A stretch of DNA of 64,000 nucleotides from an uncultured Oscillospiraceae bacterium (lineage in GTDB: Bacteria > Bacillota > Clostridia > Oscillospirales > Oscillospiraceae): the NCBI GenBank assembly GCA_944385405.1, contig CALWXB010000004.1:1-64000 (forward strand), written 5' to 3'. Within the stretch, counting starts at the first letter, position 1. Every line of letters begins with the position of its first letter. A program made the position numbers and the translations under genes. Of the stretch, positions 38,746-50,779 are shown piece by piece. The notes under the pieces are model-generated. The model did not search any database and was not told where the DNA came from. It saw only the letters and a program-made list of their open reading frames with translations.

Positions 38746-39872
38746 ATGACAAAACGCAACAAGACGCTGTTCACCGCCGTGGTCCTGGCCGCGGCGCTGG
38801 CGGCCAGTCTCCTGGTGGACGCCTTCCTGCCCAGCTATCACATCGCCGTCCAGGTCATCCAGAAGGCCACCGTGTACGCCCTGGTGGCGGTGTCCATGAA
38901 CCTGCTCAACGGCTTCACCGGCCTTTTCTCCCTGGGACAGGCGGGCTTCATGCTGCTGGGCGCCTACGCCTACGGCGTGCTGACCATCCCCGTGGACAAG
39001 CGGGCAAGTGTCTACCAGTACTTTGACGGCGGCGCCATCCACTTCTCCATCCCGGAGATTTTCTCCGGCGTGCTGGGGGAGACGGTGGGCACCACCGTGG
39101 GCATGCTGGCGGCTCTGCTGGTGGGCGGATTGCTGGCGGCTCTGCTGGCCTATCTCATCGGATTGCCGGTGCTGCGGCTCAAGTCCGACTATCTGGCCAT
39201 TGCCACGCTGGGCTTTGCCGAAATTCTGCGGGCTTTCTTCCAGTGGAACGCCCTGGGCCCCATCACCAACGGCTCCAACCTGCTCAAGAGCTATCCCACC
39301 TTCTCCCATGTCACCCCCTACGTGGTGCTGGCAGGGGTGATGATCGCCTTCATCGTGCTGCTGATCAACTCCACCTACGGCCGGGCCTTCAAGGCCATCC
39401 GGGACGACGAAGTGGCGGCGGAGGCCATGGGCATCAACCTCTCCCGGCACAAGCGGATGGCCTTTGTCATCAGCTCCTTCTTCGCCGGCATCGGCGGCGG
39501 GATGATGGCCATGTATATGGGCACCATCGCCGCGGCCCCCTTCAAAAGCTCCCTGACCTACGAGATCTTGCTGATCGTGGTCATCGGCGGCATCGGCTCC
39601 ATCACCGGGTCGGTGATCGCCAGCTTCCTCTATATCTTCAGCTCCGAGTGGCTGCTGCGGGGCCTGGATTCCGGCACCTTCCTGGGCATCAACGCCCCGG
39701 ACATCTTCAAAAACGGCTTCCGCATGGCGGTGTTCTCCGTCATCATCATGGTGATCGTGCTGTTCTTCCGCCGCGGGCTTATGGGTGATAAGGAGCTGCC
39801 CGACCTGCCGGACATGATCCGAAACGGCATCCGGAAGCTGCGCGCGCCGCGGCGCAGGAAGGAGGCGGGCAA

Positions 39873-39876
<4 letters not shown>
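38746..39876 (+). CDS. livM: Branched-chain amino acid ABC transporter permease LivM
   Basis: Permease of 376 residues. It shows NLLNGFTGLFSLGQAGFMLLGAYAY, LPVLRLKSDYLAIATLGFAEI and the loop KAIRDDEVAAEAMGINLSRHK, all typical of LivM. The hydrophilic insertion around residues 85-105 and basic C-terminus are ordinary. Overlaps livG by 4 bp (ATGA). Confidence 0.95.
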
Positions 39877-40707
<831 letters not shown>

Positions 40708-40715
<8 letters not shown>

Positions 40716-41418
40716 GATTGAAAATCTCCACGTGGCCTACGGCGGCATCCAGGCCCTGCGGGGCATCTCCCTGGAGGTGCCGGACGGCAAGATCGTCACC
40801 CTCATCGGTGCCAACGGCGCCGGCAAATCCACCACCCTGCGCACCATCTCCGGCCTGGTGAAGGCCCAGTCTGGCTCCATCCAGTGGAACGGGGAGGAGC
40901 TTTTGGGCAAGCCCATCGACCGGATCATCAGCGCCGGCATTGCCATGAGTCCCGAGGGCCGCCGGGTATTCGCGGACATGACGGTGCTGGAGAACCTGAA
41001 GATCGGCGCCTACCTGCGCCGGGACCGGGCGGAGATCCAGCGGGACCTGGAGTGGGTCTACGACCTCTTCCCCCGGCTGAAGGAACGCAGCTGGCAGCTG
41101 GCAGGCACTCTCTCAGGCGGCGAGCAGCAGATGCTGGCGGTGGGCCGGGCGCTGATGTCCCGCCCCCGGCTGATGATGCTGGACGAGCCGTCCCTGGGCC
41201 TTGCGCCGCTGGTGGTGCAGGACATCTTCTCCATCATCCGGGAGATCAACCGCCAGGGCGTCACGGTGCTCCTCATCGAGCAGAATGCCAATATGGCCCT
41301 CAAGACCGCGGACCTTGCCTACGTCCTGGAGACCGGCAGCATTACCCTCTCCGGTACCGGTGCGGAGCTGCTGGCCAACGAGAAGGTCAAGGAAGCCTAC
41401 CTGGGCAAGCATTCATGA
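40708..41418 (+). CDS. livF: Branched-chain amino acid ABC transporter ATPase LivF
   Basis: ATPase of 236 residues. Walker A GANGAGKST, ALRGISLEVPDGKIVTLIG at the start, signature TLSGGEQQMLAVGRAL, Walker B LMMLDEPSLGLAP and switch IEQNA. The ATG at 40708 overlaps the livG stop by 8 bp. Last gene of the operon. Confidence 0.95.
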
Positions 41419-41453
41419 AAAAAGGACGGAAGGCACGATGCCTTCCGTCCTTT
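41418..41453. terminator. Bidirectional terminator between livF and the lysis cassette
   Basis: A 15-bp perfect stem (41421-41435 with 41439-41453), loop CGA. Six A at 41418-41423 give a T-run on the minus strand, so it is strongest for the amidase side; only three T follow on the plus strand. Confidence 0.85.
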
Positions 41454-41467
41454 CTGTCTCCGGAGCG

Positions 41468-42202
41468 TCAGCCCTGGATCCCAAGGCGGCGGTCAAAGGC
41501 GCCGCCCCGGTACGCCATCACCAGCAGCCGCACCTGATCGTGGCTCAGGTCGATGACATCCCCATTGCCGTCGGGATCGCTGCCGTCCCCCTGGATGATC
41601 CCGGCGTCCATCAGCGCCGAGATGGCGGGACGGAACGTCTCGGGGACCTCATTGAGATACTTGTATCGGACCACCTCATCCTCCTCCAATCGTCTCTTGA
41701 ATGCTGCCCAGGCGGCGCCGTCCACCAGATACGCCGGGCACAGCTTGCCCGTCACGTCAAAGTGGCGGCACACCCGCTCCGGCGGGATGCCGTACTTTTC
41801 CATCAGCTTCCGGCCCAGAGCCGCGGCGTTGGCCAGCGTGGCTTCCGAGGCCGTGCGGGTACCGCCTCCCAGGGTCCCGCACATCTCGATGCTCAGGGAG
41901 TTGGTGTTGGTCACCGCGCCGTAGAGGCTCCCTCCGCCGGTCTCATCTGCGCTGGCATAACGCCTGCCGCCCACCGCCCAGGCCGTCCGCAGATCCGGAA
42001 CGGAGCGGTATACCGTGGTGTCGTCCACGAAGTAGTGGGCGCTGGCCTCCACCACGCTGCGGGCAAAGTAGGCGGCGTTCCCCGCCGCCGTGTCGCCGTC
42101 GTTGCCGGTGTAATGGAACACCAGATAGCGGATCTGTCCGGCAGTCCGGGCTCCGCCAACATTTTTGGGGTTCGCCGCCAGCTCATGCAGGGTATAGCTC
42201 AC
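41468..42202 (-). CDS. N-acetylmuramoyl-L-alanine amidase (Amidase_2), endolysin-like
   Basis: Peptidoglycan hydrolase of 244 residues. The catalytic domain (about 1-165) has the zinc ligands in LVFHYTGND, CRHFDVTGKLCP, and ASAHYFVDD typical of T7-lysozyme-like amidases. The C-terminal 75 residues hold RPAISALMDAGIIQGDGSDPDGNGDVIDLS, resembling an SLH-like or calcium-type repeat. No signal peptide, as expected for a holin-released endolysin. A holin-like gene overlaps its start by 4 bp. Confidence 0.88.
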   Translation of the reverse strand: MSYTLHELAANPKNVGGARTAGQIRYLVFHYTGNDGDTAAGNAAYFARSVVEASAHYFVDDTTVYRSVPDLRTAWAVGGRRYASADETGGGSLYGAVTNTNSLSIEMCGTLGGGTRTASEATLANAAALGRKLMEKYGIPPERVCRHFDVTGKLCPAYLVDGAAWAAFKRRLEEDEVVRYKYLNEVPETFRPAISALMDAGIIQGDGSDPDGNGDVIDLSHDQVRLLVMAYRGGAFDRRLGIQG

Positions 42203-42402
42203 TGACCCTCACCGCCCGCCTGGGTCTTCTTCTCTGCCTGGGTGCCGAAATAGAAGGCGATCACCACGGTGAATACCGTCAGGAACTGCTCCGTGGTGAC
42301 CTGCCCCGCCACAGCCAGATAGGCAAACACCGCAGTGAGGATCACAGTGACGATGGACTTCACCGCCAGCAGGTTGGCGGCCCGCTTTTTCAAAAGCTCC
42401 AC
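42199..42402 (-). CDS. Phage holin-like small membrane protein
   Basis: 67 residues with two hydrophobic segments (LLAVKSIVTVILTAVFAYLAVA and FLTVFTVVIAFYFG) and a charged, Gly-rich tail, as in phage holins of Firmicutes. I choose the GTG at 42402, preceded by GGAGGAGG; a longer frame from 42438 overlaps the upstream gene. Stop overlaps the amidase start (ATGA). Confidence 0.8.
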   Translation of the reverse strand: MELLKKRAANLLAVKSIVTVILTAVFAYLAVAGQVTTEQFLTVFTVVIAFYFGTQAEKKTQAGGEGQ

Positions 42403-42403
42403 C

Positions 42404-42748
42404 TCACGCCTCCTCCAGCACGTCTCCCCGGACGGCATACCGGCGTCCGCCCGCCAGAACGAAGGCCGGCATGTTCACACTGCCGTCGGCCTGCACCTCA
42501 TTCACCGGCTGGATCAGCCGGCCGTGCCGGATCTCCACCTTCTCCAGAGAGCCAGTGCCGGTGTCCAGCAGACCCCATCCCTCCGCCAGCCCCTGCTCGT
42601 CCAGCACGGCCGCTTCGTCCGGACCCAGGCGGCAGCGCTGAGGGTCCAGCCGCAGGCCGGTGCCCGCCGCCTGCAGAGCCCGGTTGGTCTCCTCCAGTGT
42701 GGCCGCTCCGCTGGTGTAGGCAGCCAGAATCGCATCCGTGTGTGTCAT
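42404..42748 (-). CDS. Hypothetical protein of the lysis cassette
   Basis: 114 residues, MTHTDAILAAYTSGAATLEETNRAL at the N-terminus and a C-terminal half with RLIQPVNEVQADGSVNMP and RYAVRGDVLEE. Unrecognised; soluble, acidic, no signal peptide. The first 35 residues look like a helical unit (TxExTNxAL). It ends 2 bp before the holin start, so it belongs to the same transcript, and such small genes are common next to phage holins. Confidence 0.65.
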   Translation of the reverse strand: MTHTDAILAAYTSGAATLEETNRALQAAGTGLRLDPQRCRLGPDEAAVLDEQGLAEGWGLLDTGTGSLEKVEIRHGRLIQPVNEVQADGSVNMPAFVLAGGRRYAVRGDVLEEA

Positions 42749-42864
42749 ATGTATACCATCCTTTCTTCGGCGCGCATCTTCGCACGCTCTATGAATAGGC
42801 CCCCGAGGCAGGATCTTTGCACGCGAAGGGGCAACTCTCCGTCTGGTTTCCTTTCGCTATTTTT

Positions 42865-42930
42865 GAATAATTCTATTACTCCCTTGACAAGCACGTCCGG
42901 TCCTGCTATGCTGTACTAAAAGAATAATTC
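42865..42930 (+). promoter_or_regulatory. Paired GAATAATTC sites bracketing a promoter
   Basis: The 9-bp palindrome GAATAATTC occurs at 42865-42873, just upstream of the -35, and again at 42922-42930, just downstream of the -10. The centres are 57 bp apart. This is the layout expected of a repressor that binds two sites. Candidate binder: the XRE protein at 45202-45435 (inference). Confidence 0.5.
42884..42912 (+). promoter_or_regulatory. Strong sigma-A promoter of the methylase-like/mazF operon
   Basis: TTGACA (42884-42889), 17 bp, TATGCT (42907-42912). Predicted start near 42919, about 39 nt before the ATG. Confidence 0.85.
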
Positions 42931-42957
42931 AATTGCTTCACAGAGAGGAGGGCCTCC

Positions 42958-44733
42958 ATGCTGTCGGATGCCAATGTGATGCGCATACTGCGCACCCATC
43001 TCCGGGGGCGGGGGATGCTGGAATCAGATCTCATCCTCCACTCCGTCGTACTGTGCTTCGGGCTCTGGCGCCTGCCGGAACTGCGGCGCACAGCCGAGTC
43101 CCCGGATGCGGAGTCCTTTCTGCGGCAGCTGACCCAGGCCCTGGGGGACACGGATCCCCAGGCCCTGACGGCGGTGGAATCCCTCTGCCTTTCCCAGCTG
43201 CCGCAGGATGTATTTGCCGATCTCTTTTCCTTCTGGGCCAGCCGGGGCACGCCGTCGTCCTACCCCCGTCTGGTGGACCGGCTGCTCTATCCCGCGCTGG
43301 ACCGTCAGTATCCCCTGCGCTGGACGCCGTCCTGGCTCAGCCGCCTGGCGGTGGAACTCCTTGCTCCCCAGGGCGGCGTGTTCTACGACGGCGCGGCCGC
43401 CACCGGCGGAGCCGCGCTGGAGGCCGCCCGGTACGGCGCCGCCCACGGCGGACTGCAGGTGGTGACCTGTGAATCCGATCCTCTGCTCTTCCACCTCTCC
43501 ATCCTGCGTTCCCGCCTCCAGGGCCTTGTCCTGGATCAGCGCCGCGGAGACGCGCTGGCTTCCGCCGAGCCGCCGCCTCCGGCGGACTGGTCCATCATGT
43601 TCCCCCCGCTGGGGGACAACCGGCTGCGGCAGGTACGCTGCGGCAGCGAGGTCCTTACCTGCACCGGGGACTGGGCCTTTGCCCTGCACCAGCTGCAGTC
43701 CCTGAAGGAGGGCGGCCGGGGGCTCATCTGCCTGTTCAGCGGCTCCCTCTTCAACTCCCGAAACGCCGCTGCGCGCCGCTATCTGCTGGAGCAGAACCTT
43801 CTGGATGGGATCATCTCTCTGCCGGAGGGCTGCTTTCCCCGGACCATGCTCCCCACCTCCCTGGTGCTCCTGCGCAAAGGCCGCGGCCAGACGGACGGCA
43901 TCCGGATGCTGGACGCGTCCAACTGGCCGCTGGTGTCCCGGGCCGGGGAGGACTTCCGCCTCTCCGACGCCGACGCCGCCCGCCTGCCGGAATTCTTCCG
44001 CACTTCTCCCCTGCTGCCCGCCGCCGGACCGGATCCGGAGAATCTGCTGCCCAAGCAGTACCGGCCGGACACCGGCGCCGTACTGGACTCACCGGACCTG
44101 GGAAGGGTCCGGGTGCAGCCCCAGCCGCCGGAGAGCTGGCAGCCGCTGTCCGGATACGCCCGGATCTACCGGGGGGTGAACCTGTCCCGGGTGGACCGGA
44201 ACGCGACGGCCGGTCCGGGCGTGCTCCGGCTGGCGGACGTTCAGGACGGCGTGCTCCGGACAGATTCTCTCCAGCCCTCCGGCCTCCCTCCGGAGCGGGC
44301 AGAGCGGTATCTGGTGCAGCCGGGAGACATCCTGGTCTCCTGCAAGGGTCCCGCCATCAAGATCTGTCTGGTACCGGCGATGGACCATCTGCCCGTGCTC
44401 TCCGACGCGTTCCTGGGGATCCGGGCAGCCCCCGAAAAAGTGGATCCCCGATATATTTTCTACTGCCTGCAAAGTCCCGCGGGCCAGGCCGAACTGGCCC
44501 GGCGGCAGCTGGGCAGCAGCATCCCCATCCTCCGGGCCAAGGACCTGGAAGATGTGCGCCTTCCTTATATCCCGCTCTCCCTGCAGCGGCAATGCGTGGA
44601 AACGCTCTCTCGGGAGGAAGCCCGGCTAGACGCCCAGCTGGCCCGGCTGCAGGCGGAGAAAAAGCGGGCATATGCAACTTTTTACCGTCAGACCGGCCTG
44701 CAGTCGGTCATGGAATGGGAGGAGCACACATGA
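42958..44733 (+). CDS. Degenerate type I methylase/specificity fusion (HsdM-HsdS-like)
   Basis: 591 residues. The first 320 look like an N6-adenine methylase: a SAM-site-like DGAAATGGAALEAA (144-157, in place of D-x-A-x-G-S/T-G-G) and, after it, LLEQNLLDGIISLPEGCFPRTMLPTSLVLLRK, matching the conserved end of HsdM. The catalytic N-P-P-F/Y motif reads FPPL (215-218), losing the Asn and aromatic residue, so methylation activity is doubtful. Residues about 395-585 resemble a type I specificity target-recognition domain with a terminal coiled helix (QLARLQAEKKRAYATF). No restriction subunit is nearby. Its stop overlaps the mazF start (ATGA). Confidence 0.75.
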   Translation: MLSDANVMRILRTHLRGRGMLESDLILHSVVLCFGLWRLPELRRTAESPDAESFLRQLTQALGDTDPQALTAVESLCLSQLPQDVFADLFSFWASRGTPSSYPRLVDRLLYPALDRQYPLRWTPSWLSRLAVELLAPQGGVFYDGAAATGGAALEAARYGAAHGGLQVVTCESDPLLFHLSILRSRLQGLVLDQRRGDALASAEPPPPADWSIMFPPLGDNRLRQVRCGSEVLTCTGDWAFALHQLQSLKEGGRGLICLFSGSLFNSRNAAARRYLLEQNLLDGIISLPEGCFPRTMLPTSLVLLRKGRGQTDGIRMLDASNWPLVSRAGEDFRLSDADAARLPEFFRTSPLLPAAGPDPENLLPKQYRPDTGAVLDSPDLGRVRVQPQPPESWQPLSGYARIYRGVNLSRVDRNATAGPGVLRLADVQDGVLRTDSLQPSGLPPERAERYLVQPGDILVSCKGPAIKICLVPAMDHLPVLSDAFLGIRAAPEKVDPRYIFYCLQSPAGQAELARRQLGSSIPILRAKDLEDVRLPYIPLSLQRQCVETLSREEARLDAQLARLQAEKKRAYATFYRQTGLQSVMEWEEHT

Positions 44734-45077
44734 ACAAGCATCTCGTACAGCGCGGCGACATCTGGCTGGCGGAGCTGGCCGTCCGGGACGGAGACGTGAT
44801 CTTCGGCACGCGGCCGGTGGTGGTGGTCAGCCAGGATGCGCTGAACCGCCACGCCCGGATCGTTACGGTGGTCCCCGTCACCTCCGCGGCCAAGCGTCCC
44901 CTGCCGTGGCATACGCCGCTTTCCGGCCACGGACTCCGCCTGCCCAGCGTGGCTCTTGCGGAGCAGATCACCACCATCTCCCAGGACCGGCTGCTCTGCC
45001 GTCTGGGAACGCTGGCCGGCGCTCCGGAGCTGCGGGCCATCGAAGCGGCCCTGCGGCGGCAGATACGGGTCGCCTGA
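44730..45077 (+). CDS. MazF/PemK-family endoribonuclease toxin
   Basis: 115 residues. RGDIWLAEL at 8-16, GTRPVVVVSQD (27-37, holding the conserved Arg28) and VVPVTS (47-52, holding the conserved Thr51) match the MazF core, and LPSVALAEQITTISQDRL the later strand-helix. Such proteins cut mRNA at short sequences. There is no mazE-type antitoxin gene before or after it; the only partner is the coupled upstream methylase-like protein. A 15-bp-stem terminator follows. Confidence 0.9.
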   Translation: MNKHLVQRGDIWLAELAVRDGDVIFGTRPVVVVSQDALNRHARIVTVVPVTSAAKRPLPWHTPLSGHGLRLPSVALAEQITTISQDRLLCRLGTLAGAPELRAIEAALRRQIRVA

Positions 45078-45082
45078 AGCAG

Positions 45083-45127
45083 CAAGCCCCGCCTCCGATG
45101 TACCGGAGGCGGGGCTTGCCGGTTTTT
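45083..45127 (+). terminator. Terminator after mazF
   Basis: CAAGCCCCGCCTCCG (45083-45097) pairs with CGGAGGCGGGGCTTG (45104-45118), followed by CCGG and five T. Confidence 0.88.
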
Positions 45128-45201
45128 GCGCAAAAAAACTCCCCGGACGCAGGGCCGCTGAGGGCCATACTTCGGGGAAACGGTCCGCTGTGGGCGGACT
45201 T

Positions 45202-45435
45202 TCATGGCTTTGGATGGTCTGCTCTGGGATAGGGGACCGGTTCATTGGTCAGGCCCAGCAGATAGTCGATACTGGTGTTGTAAAGCCGGGCCAAGGCGAT
45301 CAGAACTTCTGTGGGAATATCCCGCTTACCGGTCTCATAATGGGAATAACAGACCTGTGAGCAGTTGAGCCTCTTGGCCACATCCCGCTGCAGCAGATCC
45401 GCATCCTCCCGCAGATCCCGTATTCTTCTGTACAT
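45202..45435 (-). CDS. XRE-family helix-turn-helix regulator
   Basis: 77-residue DNA-binding protein. RIRDLREDADLLQRDVAKRLNCSQVCYSHYETGKRDIPTEVLIALARLYNTSIDYLLG is a complete HTH_3 domain (listed here by its ends: RIRDLREDADLL and SIDYLLGLTN). It faces away from the 45593 gene across 157 bp and points toward the mazF terminator. It could regulate itself, the 45593 gene or the mazF operon. Confidence 0.9.
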   Translation of the reverse strand: MYRRIRDLREDADLLQRDVAKRLNCSQVCYSHYETGKRDIPTEVLIALARLYNTSIDYLLGLTNEPVPYPRADHPKP

Positions 45436-45498
45436 CCGCCGGTGTCCTCCTTCTGCGGAAATGTGCAGTAAAAAGTATAGGTATCCCGCTATATTATC

Positions 45499-45527
45499 TT
45501 GCGTTATAAAACAAAATGTTATATATT
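45499..45527 (+). promoter_or_regulatory. Candidate promoter of the 45593 gene
   Basis: TTGCGT (45499-45504), 17 bp, TATATT (45522-45527), about 60 nt before the ATG, in a short AT-rich gap shared with the divergent XRE gene. Confidence 0.5.
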
Positions 45528-45592
45528 GTTGGACGCAGCATCATTGAAATTTTGAAGTCTCGGCGGAATGCCCCGCCGTGAAGGAGCGTTCC

Positions 45593-46663
45593 ATGCCTGA
45601 GCAAGACCGCTTTCTGATCTTTGACGCTCCCGGCGGACAGATCATTCTCCACCGGGACCTGACAATCTATCACCGGCTGCGGTGCCGCCTTTGGGACGAC
45701 CGGGAGGCGGCAAAGGCACTGATCTGTCCGGACCGCTCCCCTGCACAGGCGGTGCAGGCAGTGGCGCGCGCCCTGGAGGAGCTGGCCGCCCAGCGCCGGC
45801 AGAAGTTTCCGGATGCTCCCCCCGCCTGGACGCCGGAGGATCTGGAGGCCCGCTGTCCGGGCTTCCAGGCGCTGAAAGCCGCCGCCGAGCGGCATGAGGG
45901 CACATGGACACCTGAACAAGGACGAACATCGCCCTTCCTCTGGGAAGCCCGGGGCAGCGTGGACCGGATCTTCACCTGGCTGCTGGAGGATCTGTGCCGG
46001 ACAATGACGGAGACCGGCCGCATGGATCTGCAGTGTCTGGACGGCATTGATGAGGCCTGGGCCACCCGGCTGATCCGGGATCTGCCCAATGCTGTGGACC
46101 GGGAGGGATTGCTGGAACGGGCAGTGCGCCTGTGCCCCTATGATCCGGAGCTCTATGCCGCCGCCTACCGGGCAGGCGTGGCTCCCCGGCGGTGGCATCG
46201 GGACATCCTGACGCATTTCGGACTCACCGGTGCCGTCTGCCGCCTGCTGGAGCATCCCGCCGCAGCAGCCGGCGCCTCCCGGTCCCTGGCCGCCGTGGTC
46301 TCCTTTCTGCGGGGCACCGTGGATGAGGCCGCAGTGGAATCGCTGCGGGAGCTTTCCGAGCAGGCCCGGCAGCTGGAGACCCACCTGAGCAGTCTGCACA
46401 AGGAGCTGATACGCTGCCGCCAGTCCCAGAGCATCTGGACCTTTACCGGCGGTTTTTTCTCCTTCTGCGGCATACTGATCCTGATCCCGGCCGTCCGCTG
46501 GCACAGCCTGCCGGCAGCACTGCTGGCTCTGGCGATTCTGGGCTTTGCAGGGACCATGCTGCGTCCCTTCCTCCTGTGCCGGGAGAAGCGCCGGGCGCTG
46601 ATGGAGAGCCTTCAAACCACCCAGGCCCAGCTGGAGGAGGCCCGCCGGACTCTGGACAACTGA
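45593..46663 (+). CDS. Unknown protein with C-terminal membrane hairpin and coiled coils
   Basis: 356 residues, not recognised. The N-terminal 240 residues are soluble and helical, with basic and aromatic patches and WTPEDLEARCPGFQALKAA. A coiled coil about 255-280 (SLRELSEQARQLETHLSSL) leads to two membrane segments (about 292-308 and 314-332) and a final coiled coil (EKRRALMESLQTTQAQLEEA). The start follows AAGGAG. It lies next to a divergent XRE gene. The layout (helical body, membrane hairpin, coiled coil) resembles some effectors but no function can be claimed. Confidence 0.7.
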   Translation: MPEQDRFLIFDAPGGQIILHRDLTIYHRLRCRLWDDREAAKALICPDRSPAQAVQAVARALEELAAQRRQKFPDAPPAWTPEDLEARCPGFQALKAAAERHEGTWTPEQGRTSPFLWEARGSVDRIFTWLLEDLCRTMTETGRMDLQCLDGIDEAWATRLIRDLPNAVDREGLLERAVRLCPYDPELYAAAYRAGVAPRRWHRDILTHFGLTGAVCRLLEHPAAAAGASRSLAAVVSFLRGTVDEAAVESLRELSEQARQLETHLSSLHKELIRCRQSQSIWTFTGGFFSFCGILILIPAVRWHSLPAALLALAILGFAGTMLRPFLLCREKRRALMESLQTTQAQLEEARRTLDN

Positions 46664-46680
46664 AGCAGTCCCTGCCCGCC

Positions 46681-46710
46681 GTGCCGCCGCTTCCTGGGAA
46701 GCGGCGGCAC
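46681..46710 (+). repeat. 14-bp inverted repeat after the 45593 gene
   Basis: GTGCCGCCGCTTCC (46681-46694) is followed two bases later by its reverse complement (46697-46710). No T-run on either strand; probably an RNA 3'-end stem. Confidence 0.6.
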
Positions 46711-46760
46711 AAAACATTCCCGCTTCCGCCCCACTTCGTGAAGAAGTCCTGCAAAACCCT

Positions 46761-46789
46761 TTGACACCCATCTATTTATGGGGTATAGT
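46761..46789 (+). promoter_or_regulatory. Sigma-A promoter of PFOR2
   Basis: TTGACA (46761-46766), 17 bp, TATAGT (46784-46789). Transcription would start near 46796, leaving a leader of about 310 nt. Confidence 0.85.
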
Positions 46790-46795
46790 TAAATT

Positions 46796-47106
46796 GATCA
46801 TTTGTGCGTGACGTTGTTTGCGCAATGGCAAAAAAAGGGGGGACTTTATGGAAGTTGCATCCGCACCAAGGAGCTGTGGGTCCGTCTCACGGGCATTCCC
46901 GCCGGACCCGGCCCAGACGTCGGCCTGTGCCGCGTCCGGGAGCACCTTCCCCCAGAGACCACGGTGACGGATTCTTCGGAACGCTTGCGAGGGGAGCGCT
47001 CCGTACTGTGTCGCCGGGAGCAGTCCTGTATGGGGCGTTTGCGGCGGCAGAGCAGAAAACCTGTTGGTTAAGCCCACAAGCTTACAATATGAAAGAGGGG
47101 TATCGA
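46796..47106 (+). other. Long GC-rich leader of PFOR2
   Basis: About 310 nt of leader before the PFOR2 ATG. An open frame runs in phase with PFOR2 from about 46825, but its product is Arg/Pro/Gly-rich, unlike PFOR, and has no ribosome site, so I treat this as RNA leader. Complementary GC stretches (for example GGGTCCG/CGGACCC near 46880-46910) suggest secondary structure. I do not recognise a known riboswitch class or a T-box motif. Confidence 0.5.
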
Positions 47107-50652
<3,546 letters not shown>

Positions 50653-50670
50653 TCCTCACAAGCCCCAATG

Positions 50671-50710
50671 CAAAGCCGGGGGCGCGGAATCATCCGCGCC
50701 CCCGGCTTTT
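50671..50710 (+). terminator. Terminator of PFOR2
   Basis: 17-bp stem (50672-50688 with 50693-50709), loop ATCA, ending in four T. Confidence 0.88.
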
Positions 50711-50728
50711 GCATCACATCCCCTCCGC

Positions 50729-50770
50729 AAAAAATCCCCGGTGTCCATAGATAGACACCGGGGATTTTTT
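50729..50770. terminator. Bidirectional terminator, mainly of the chromate-transporter operon
   Basis: A 17-bp stem (50729-50745 with 50754-50770) with A-run and T-run at its ends; on the minus strand it lies 9 bp after the last chromate-transporter gene. Confidence 0.92.
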
Positions 50771-50779
50771 ACAGCGTAC

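Noticed and set aside
42958-44733. Calling the 591-residue gene a working DNA methyltransferase
   Set aside because: The catalytic motif reads FPPL instead of NPPF/Y and the SAM motif is degenerate, so only a degenerate homology is claimed.
46825-47106. N-terminal extension of PFOR2 in phase, starting ATGGCAAAAAAAGG
   Set aside because: Product is Arg/Pro/Gly-rich and unlike any PFOR; the ATG at 47107 matches the family start and has a ribosome site.
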